A DNA stretch of 64,000 nucleotides, taken from positions 62,001 through 126,000 of the forward strand of contig NZ_FONZ01000005.1 of assembly GCF_900113055.1 (NCBI RefSeq), in the 5' to 3' direction. The notes below the pieces were generated by a model that saw only the letters and a program-made list of their open reading frames with translations, ran no database searches and was not told where the DNA came from. The DNA comes from Flavimobilis marinus. GTDB lineage: Bacteria > Actinomycetota > Actinomycetes > Actinomycetales > Cellulomonadaceae. Positions 59,809-64,000 of this stretch are shown one piece after another (position 1 is the first letter of the stretch; the number at the start of each line of letters is the position of its first letter). A program made the translations under genes and the position numbers.

Positions 59809-60153
59809 TCAGCGGTCCTTCTGCGCCGGGTTGGTGAAGGCGTGGCGGTCACCGGCTGCCTGCGCGGACCGTGGCGCCGGCCCACCGGGCGTCACAGCCG
59901 AGCCGCGCTGGGACGACGAGCGTCCCTGGGTGCCGCTCGTGGTCGGGTCGCCGCCGGAGGGCTCGTCGCCGTCCTGCAGCTCGCCGAACCGCCGTTCGAG
60001 GACCTGGACGACGGGCAGCCGGTTGCCGTGGGCCTTCTCGTAGTCGAGGAGTGCCTGCAGCCCGCTCGCGTCGAGCGAGCGGATCTGGTGCGCGAGCGTC
60101 CCGACGGCGAGGTGGTCGTAGTCGGGGATGGGGAGCTGGTCTCTGTCAGTCAT
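59809..60153 (-). CDS. Small conserved actinobacterial protein (PDYDHL motif, DUF8129-like)
   Basis: 114 residues from ATG 60153. The first half is a conserved-looking helical unit: PIPDYDHLAVGTLAHQIRSL, then ALLDYEKAHGNRLPVVQVLERRF. I recall this PDYD-LxxGxLxxRIRSLD / YExxHGNRxPVV pattern from many small actinobacterial proteins, some annotated as lipid-droplet associated. The second half is low complexity (Gly/Ser/Thr/Pro). No signal or membrane segment. Function unknown. Confidence 0.78.
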   Translation of the reverse strand: MTDRDQLPIPDYDHLAVGTLAHQIRSLDASGLQALLDYEKAHGNRLPVVQVLERRFGELQDGDEPSGGDPTTSGTQGRSSSQRGSAVTPGGPAPRSAQAAGDRHAFTNPAQKDR

Positions 60154-60284
60154 CGGGCTGTCGTCCCTCGCTTCGGGTCGTCGGTGGCGTCGCGGCGCGC
60201 TGGTCGTGCCACTCCAGCGTGCCACCGCGGGACAATCGGCGCAGTTCGGGCGCGGTCGCTGCGCAGACGCAGGGCGCCGAGCGC

Positions 60285-60764
60285 TCAGCGCTCCTCGAAC
60301 GCCGCATTGAGGGCGTGCATGCCGTCCGCCTCGTTCCCGACGGCGTCGCTCCAGGCGGCGTCGGCGGATGCGGACAGGCTCGGGTCGACGGTGAGCGTGA
60401 CCGTGACTCCGGGGGGCGGTGTCGGGACGTCACCGCGCAGCGGCGCGCTGCTGACCAGCTCCGCGTGACCATCGAGCGGGTCCACGTGCAGGCTGATCGT
60501 GGCGCCGTCCGCCGACGCCGCGGCGGCGGAGAAGAGCTCGGCCGACAGCGCGTCGGCCGTGCCGGCATCGAGCGCCGCGTCTTCGATCAGCGTGATGTCA
60601 CCGTGGCTGAGGATCGTGTCGCGGTCAGCGGCCGGCAGCGGACCGGTGAAGGCGACGTAGGCGGTGCCGTCGTCGTGGAACCCGCTGCCCGAGTAGATCG
60701 GGTAGTTGTCGCCGATGATCGGGTCGACCAGCGCGTCGATGCCGTCCGGGGGGCCGGCTGCCAC
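60285..60764 (-). CDS. Hypothetical protein, possibly N-terminally truncated
   Basis: 159 residues from GTG 60764, the only usable start codon in frame after the IMPACT gene stop. Sequence VAAGPPDGIDALVDPIIGDNYPIYSG, then FTGPLPAADRDTILSHGDITLIE and SLHVDPLDGHAELVSS. The in-frame codons just upstream (CPGAAALLGASAAGT) still look coding and resemble the end of a signal peptide, but no ATG/GTG/TTG precedes them before the IMPACT stop at 60832. The gene may have lost its 5' end. Family not recognised. Confidence 0.5.
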   Translation of the reverse strand: MAAGPPDGIDALVDPIIGDNYPIYSGSGFHDDGTAYVAFTGPLPAADRDTILSHGDITLIEDAALDAGTADALSAELFSAAAASADGATISLHVDPLDGHAELVSSAPLRGDVPTPPPGVTVTLTVDPSLSASADAAWSDAVGNEADGMHALNAAFEER

Positions 60765-60831
60765 GTCGCGGTCCGTGGCCGTGCCGGCAGCGGAGGCGCC
60801 GAGCAGCGCGGCCGCCCCGGGACAAGGGTCG

Positions 60832-61473
60832 TCACCCGGGAAGGTTCGTGACCCGCTGCCCCACCACGGTGGCCTCGACGGCCCCCGCGCTCGTCGCGGC
60901 GAGGTCGGCTGCCAGCACCTCGCGCCGCCGCGGCGGCACGAGCAGCGCGAACGTGACGCCCGTGCCCCCGTAGGTGACGTCGTCGAGCACCGCACCCCGC
61001 GCCGTCGTCCACTCCCGCAGGAAGTGCTCGAGCCGACCAGCCTCGGCGTGCGGGACCTCGATCGTCGTCTCGTCCATGAGCGCGCGGCGCACGAGCGGCG
61101 CCCGGTCCAGCACCTCGGACACGCTCGACGAGTAGGCCCGCACCAGCCCGCCGGCCCCGAGCAGCACCCCACCGAAGTACCTGGTGACCACGACGACGAC
61201 GTCGGTCAGGTCGCGCTGGCGGAGCACCTCGAGCATGGGCACGCCCGCGGTGCCGGACGGCTCGCCGTCGTCGTTCGAGCGCTGCTGGTCCGCGTGTGGC
61301 CCGACGACGAGCGCCGTGCAGGAGTGCCGCGCGTCCCAGAACTCCTTGCGCACGCGGGCGATCACGGCGTCCGCCTCGTCCACCGACGCGACGTGGACGG
61401 CGCGCGCGAGGAACCGGGACTTCTTGATCACGAGCTCGTGCACGGTCTCGCCGGCGACGGTCGAGGGCAGCAC
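60832..61473 (-). CDS. YigZ/IMPACT family protein
   Basis: 213 residues from GTG 61473. The family signature is clear: KKSRFLARAVHVASVDEADAVIARVRKEFWDARHSCTALVVG, DDGEPSGTAGVPMLEVL, VVVVTRYFGGVLLGAGGLVRAY. A C-terminal ferredoxin-like DUF1949-type domain follows. IMPACT proteins interact with translation or stress factors in other organisms; the bacterial role is unclear. The start is uncertain, as upstream in-frame sequence is open but Pro-rich. Confidence 0.92.
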   Translation of the reverse strand: MLPSTVAGETVHELVIKKSRFLARAVHVASVDEADAVIARVRKEFWDARHSCTALVVGPHADQQRSNDDGEPSGTAGVPMLEVLRQRDLTDVVVVVTRYFGGVLLGAGGLVRAYSSSVSEVLDRAPLVRRALMDETTIEVPHAEAGRLEHFLREWTTARGAVLDDVTYGGTGVTFALLVPPRRREVLAADLAATSAGAVEATVVGQRVTNLPG

Positions 61474-61547
61474 GGCGTCCCGGCCGGGGGTGGCCGACGG
61501 CGGAGGCGGGGTAGGTGCGGCGATACGGCCCAGGGTAGGGGGTGCGG

Positions 61548-61787
61548 TCAGAAGCCCGAAGCGCCGTCGAGCGGGCGCAGCGGCCGGACGTTCGTCGGGC
61601 GTTCCAGCTCGGCGAGCAGTCGCTCGAGCCCGCGGTTCACGCGGCGTGCCTCGTCGTCGAGCCGCGCGAGGTCGTTCCGGGCCGAGCGCGCAGCCAGCTG
61701 CTCGAGCCGTTCGATCAGTGCGAACGTCGTCGAGAGGTCGTGCAGGCGGGACGTCGGGACGGGCTCGATGGCCTCTGAGGGCTCCAT
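61548..61787 (-). CDS. Small helical hypothetical protein (79 residues)
   Basis: MEPSEAIEPVPTSRLHDLSTTFALIERLEQLAARSARNDLARLDDEARRVNRGLERLLAELE, so almost all predicted helix with heptad spacing, likely a short coiled coil. GAGG precedes the ATG. It could be an antitoxin-like or adaptor peptide, but no partner gene is seen. Not recognised. Confidence 0.6.
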   Translation of the reverse strand: MEPSEAIEPVPTSRLHDLSTTFALIERLEQLAARSARNDLARLDDEARRVNRGLERLLAELERPTNVRPLRPLDGASGF

Positions 61788-61851
61788 GACCTCAGTAGAC
61801 AGGGCAGACCTGGAAGTTGCCTGGGGTGGAGGTGTCGGACTTGTGAAGCCG

Positions 61852-62667
61852 TCAGCGTGCGAGGAGGGAGTCGATCGCGCCCGCGAGCCCGTCCTCGAGG
61901 TTCGACGCCGTCACGAACGTCGCCTGGGCGCGTACGTGCTCGGACGCGTTGGCCATCGCGACCGCGGTACCCGCCAGGGCGAACATGCCCAGGTCGTTGG
62001 GTCCATCACCCACGGCCGCCACCTGGTCCGCGGCCAGGCCGAGGTCGTCGCGGAGCTGCGCGAGCCCGTGGGACTTGTCGACGCCAGGCGCGACGATCTC
62101 GAGGTAGCCCTCGCCCGAGAGGTGCCCGACGGCGCCCTCGGGCAGCGCCGCGGCCAGGCGGGGGACGAGGGCGGGATCCTCCGAGCTCGGCGGGATCATC
62201 AGCTTGTGCGGACCGACGCGGCCGGCGAGCTGGTCGGGCCCGAGCTGCCCGTCGGGCTGCACCCCCGTCGCGGTCGCCTCCCACTCGCCGTAGCCGTTCC
62301 ACTCCGAGTAGAACCACTGCTCGTCGTCGTACCAGTTCACCGTGGCGCCCGCGGCGAGGGCGGCCTCCACCACCGCCCGCGCGACGCCGTGGTCGAGTCG
62401 CGTCGAGTGCAGGACGTCGAGGACGCCGTCGGACGAGTACTGCCCGACGAGCGCGCCCTGATAGGAGATGACGGGCCCGACGTCGAGCGTGCCGAGCTCG
62501 GCCAGCAGGTGCTTCATCGCCTTGGGTCCCCGTGCCGAGGCGAGGACCACGTCCACGCCGGCAGCCCGGGCGCGGAGCACCGTGTCCCGGACAGCGGGGG
62601 TGATGCGGTGGTCAGGGGTCAGCAGGGTCCCGTCGACGTCGGACGCGATGAGGCGGATGTGCGGCAT
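61852..62667 (-). CDS. HAD family hydrolase (Cof-type phosphatase)
   Basis: 271 residues from ATG 62667. Motif I IASDVDGTLLTPDHRI with the nucleophile Asp, motif II in VLASARGP, motif III Lys region in GVDKSHGLAQL and motif IV AVGDGPNDLGMFALAGTAVAMANA. The cap is of C2B type, as in Cof/YbiV enzymes that dephosphorylate sugar phosphates and FMN/PLP-type substrates. GGAG lies upstream of the ATG. Confidence 0.94.
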   Translation of the reverse strand: MPHIRLIASDVDGTLLTPDHRITPAVRDTVLRARAAGVDVVLASARGPKAMKHLLAELGTLDVGPVISYQGALVGQYSSDGVLDVLHSTRLDHGVARAVVEAALAAGATVNWYDDEQWFYSEWNGYGEWEATATGVQPDGQLGPDQLAGRVGPHKLMIPPSSEDPALVPRLAAALPEGAVGHLSGEGYLEIVAPGVDKSHGLAQLRDDLGLAADQVAAVGDGPNDLGMFALAGTAVAMANASEHVRAQATFVTASNLEDGLAGAIDSLLAR

Positions 62668-62704
62668 GCCCCGAGTCTCCCATCGCCGTGTGGGTGGCGG
62701 GCGA

Positions 62705-62710
62705 TAGCGT
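62705..62710 (+). promoter_or_regulatory. -10 element, leaderless promoter of the aminotransferase gene
   Basis: TAGCGT, six bases before ATG 62717. Confidence 0.5.
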
Positions 62711-62716
62711 CGTTCC

Positions 62717-63847
62717 ATGGCTGACCTCCTGGACACCCTGACCCTCGACGAGCTGCGCACGCGCACCAGCGTGAAGTGGCAGGCCTACCCCGCGGACGTG
62801 CTCCCGCTGTGGGTCGCCGAGATGGACGTGCCGATCGAGCCCGCCGTGATCGACGCCGTCGGCGACGCCATGCGGCGCGGGGATACCGGCTACCCCGGCG
62901 GCCACGCGTACGCCGACGCCTTCGCGGACTTCGCCGCCCAACGCTGGGGCTGGACCTTCACGGCCGACGACGTCACGCAGGCCCCCGACGTCATCACCGC
63001 CATGCGCGCCCTCGTCGAGCGGCTGTCGGGGCCGCACGACCCCGTCGTCGTGCCCAGTCCCGTCTACCCGCCGTTCGCGACCGTCGTCGAGCGTGCCGGG
63101 CGGCGTCTGGTCACCACCGGCCTGACACCCGAGGGTCGCCTCGACCTCGACGACCTCGCGCAGACGATGGCCGGGCTCGATGCCAGCCGTGCGGTCGTGC
63201 TGCTGTGCAACCCGCACAACCCCACCGGCGTCGCGCACACCCGCGACGAGCTCGCCCGGGTGGCCGCGCTCGCGGCAGACCACCACGCGACCGTCGTCGC
63301 GGACGAGATCCACGCACCCCTCGTCCTGCCCGGCGCCACGCACGTGCCGTACCTGACGGTGGACCCGCGCGGCTACGCGCTGATCTCCGCATCGAAGGCC
63401 TGGAACCTCGCCGGGTTCAAGGCCGCCCTGGCGGTCGCCGGGCCGGAGTCCGACGACGCGCTGGCTCCCGACCGCTTCGAGCTCGGCTCCGGGACCAGCC
63501 ACATGGCGACCATCGCGCACACCGCCGCGCTGCGGCACGGCACGGGCTGGCTCGACGAGCTGCTCGCCGCGCTCGACGGGCGGCGCACCCTCGTCGCCGA
63601 GCTCCTCGCCGAGCATCTGCCGGCCGTACGTCACCACCCGCACCAGGCGACGTACCTCGCCTGGCTCGACTGCCGCCCGCTCGGCCTCGACGACCCCGCC
63701 GCGACGTTCCGCGACCGCGGTCGCGTCGCAGTGCTCGACGGTGCGTCGTTCGGCCCAGGTGGCGAGGGGTTCGTGCGGCTCAACACGGCGACGCGGCGCG
63801 ACGTGCTCACCGAGGCGGTGCGCCGGATGGCCGGAGCGATCGGCTAG
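62717..63847 (+). CDS. PLP-dependent aminotransferase class I/II, MalY/PatB (cystathionine beta-lyase) type
   Basis: 376 residues. LPLWVAEMDVPIEPAVIDAV and GDTGYPGGHAYADAFADF are the MalY/PatB N-terminal signatures. CNPHNPTGVAHTRDELARV, VVADEIHAPLVLPG (Asp binding the PLP ring nitrogen), and the PLP-binding Lys in SASKAWNLAGFKAA follow. It probably acts as a C-S lyase on cystathionine or cysteine conjugates, possibly as an aminotransferase. Confidence 0.94.
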   Translation: MADLLDTLTLDELRTRTSVKWQAYPADVLPLWVAEMDVPIEPAVIDAVGDAMRRGDTGYPGGHAYADAFADFAAQRWGWTFTADDVTQAPDVITAMRALVERLSGPHDPVVVPSPVYPPFATVVERAGRRLVTTGLTPEGRLDLDDLAQTMAGLDASRAVVLLCNPHNPTGVAHTRDELARVAALAADHHATVVADEIHAPLVLPGATHVPYLTVDPRGYALISASKAWNLAGFKAALAVAGPESDDALAPDRFELGSGTSHMATIAHTAALRHGTGWLDELLAALDGRRTLVAELLAEHLPAVRHHPHQATYLAWLDCRPLGLDDPAATFRDRGRVAVLDGASFGPGGEGFVRLNTATRRDVLTEAVRRMAGAIG

Positions 63848-64000
63848 AGCTCGACCTCGAACCACACGGACTTCAGGCGCTCCTCGTCGTCGTCGAACGA
63901 GGTCACGCCCCACCGGGTGGCGAGCATGTCGACGAGGGCGATGCCGCGACCGCCGGTGGCCGACGCGGTCGGGTACTTCACTATCGGCACCTCGCGGGCG
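63844..64000 (-). CDS. RsbW-like ATP-binding protein (anti-sigma factor/kinase type), C-terminal fragment
   Basis: The last 51 codons of a leftward gene that starts beyond the window. The sequence SATGGRGIALVDMLATRWGV is the ATP-lid/G2 region of the HATPase_c domain in RsbW/SpoIIAB-like proteins of actinobacteria, followed by SFDDDEERLKSVWFEVEL and a stop at 63846-63844. Such proteins regulate sigma factors or act alone as ATP-binding modules. Stop codons of this gene and the aminotransferase overlap. Confidence 0.8.
   Translation of the reverse strand, partial: AREVPIVKYPTASATGGRGIALVDMLATRWGVTSFDDDEERLKSVWFEVEL

Noticed and set aside
1-64000. Any CRISPR array, insertion sequence, integrase, or phage module
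   Set aside because: No regularly spaced direct repeats, transposase/integrase motifs or att-like duplications beside a tRNA were found.

Overview
The window is chromosomal DNA of a high-GC Gram-positive bacterium. GTG starts, G/C-rich third codon positions, many leaderless promoters (TANNNT followed by exactly six bases and then ATG/GTG) and the gene content (PadR-ino1, PASTA penicillin-binding protein, cysteine-free S18, actinobacterial-type SSB) point to an actinobacterium, most likely Micrococcales (Cellulomonadaceae/Promicromonosporaceae-like). The order DUF6049 - NUDIX - CCA-adding enzyme, followed by rpsF-ssb-rpsR-rplI-dnaB, is typical of the origin-proximal part of actinobacterial chromosomes. 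I see no tRNA or rRNA gene, CRISPR array, transposase or prophage. The one clear selfish element is an intein inside dnaB.

Layout. 1-6.3 kb: DUF6049 membrane protein and NUDIX hydrolase (leftward), CCA tRNA nucleotidyltransferase and aminoglycoside-phosphotransferase-like kinase (rightward), MFS transporter. 6.4-8.5 kb: PadR regulator and inositol-3-phosphate synthase, with a near-ideal operator over the promoter. 8.5-12.9 kb: bifunctional PBP with a PASTA domain, then rpsF-ssb-rpsR-rplI. 12.9-17.0 kb: MATE exporter, an intergenic region rich in DnaA-box-like sites and inverted repeats, and dnaB carrying a 363-residue class 3 intein exactly in the Walker A loop. 17-22.4 kb: small lipoprotein and GrpB genes, then a TetR regulator with an MMPL transporter that has a long heptad stalk. 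22.4-30.1 kb: a leftward sugar/cyclitol operon (RbsA-type ATPase, permease, lipoprotein binding protein, Gfo/Idh/MocA dehydrogenase, TIM-barrel isomerase, cupin) divergent from a ROK repressor. 30.1-32.6 kb: lipoprotein, acyltransferase, PNPOx-family oxidase, CsbD.

32.6-37.8 kb holds four head-to-tail paralogous lipoproteins joined by GTGA stop/start overlaps, the most distinctive uncharacterised locus here. 37.8-46.5 kb: VOC and SDR enzymes, GNATs, DUF2254 protein, a NarL-type two-component system and an ABC exporter. 46.5-52.4 kb: histidine kinase and OmpR-type regulator directly upstream of an iron(III)-type ABC importer, with repeated GGTCACAG/CTGTGACC sites between them. 52.4-64 kb: mostly metabolic and small genes (DUF952, M18 aminopeptidase, NAD(P)-binding protein, FUSC, asparaginase, AzlCD, IMPACT family, HAD phosphatase, PatB/MalY aminotransferase), an unusual four-copy inverted repeat near 58.87 kb, and the end of an RsbW-like ATPase at the right edge.

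Genes work together in several visible units: PadR-ino1 (autoregulated inositol synthesis), TetR-MMPL, ROK plus sugar uptake/oxidation, two-component system plus iron uptake, and the coupled lipoprotein array.
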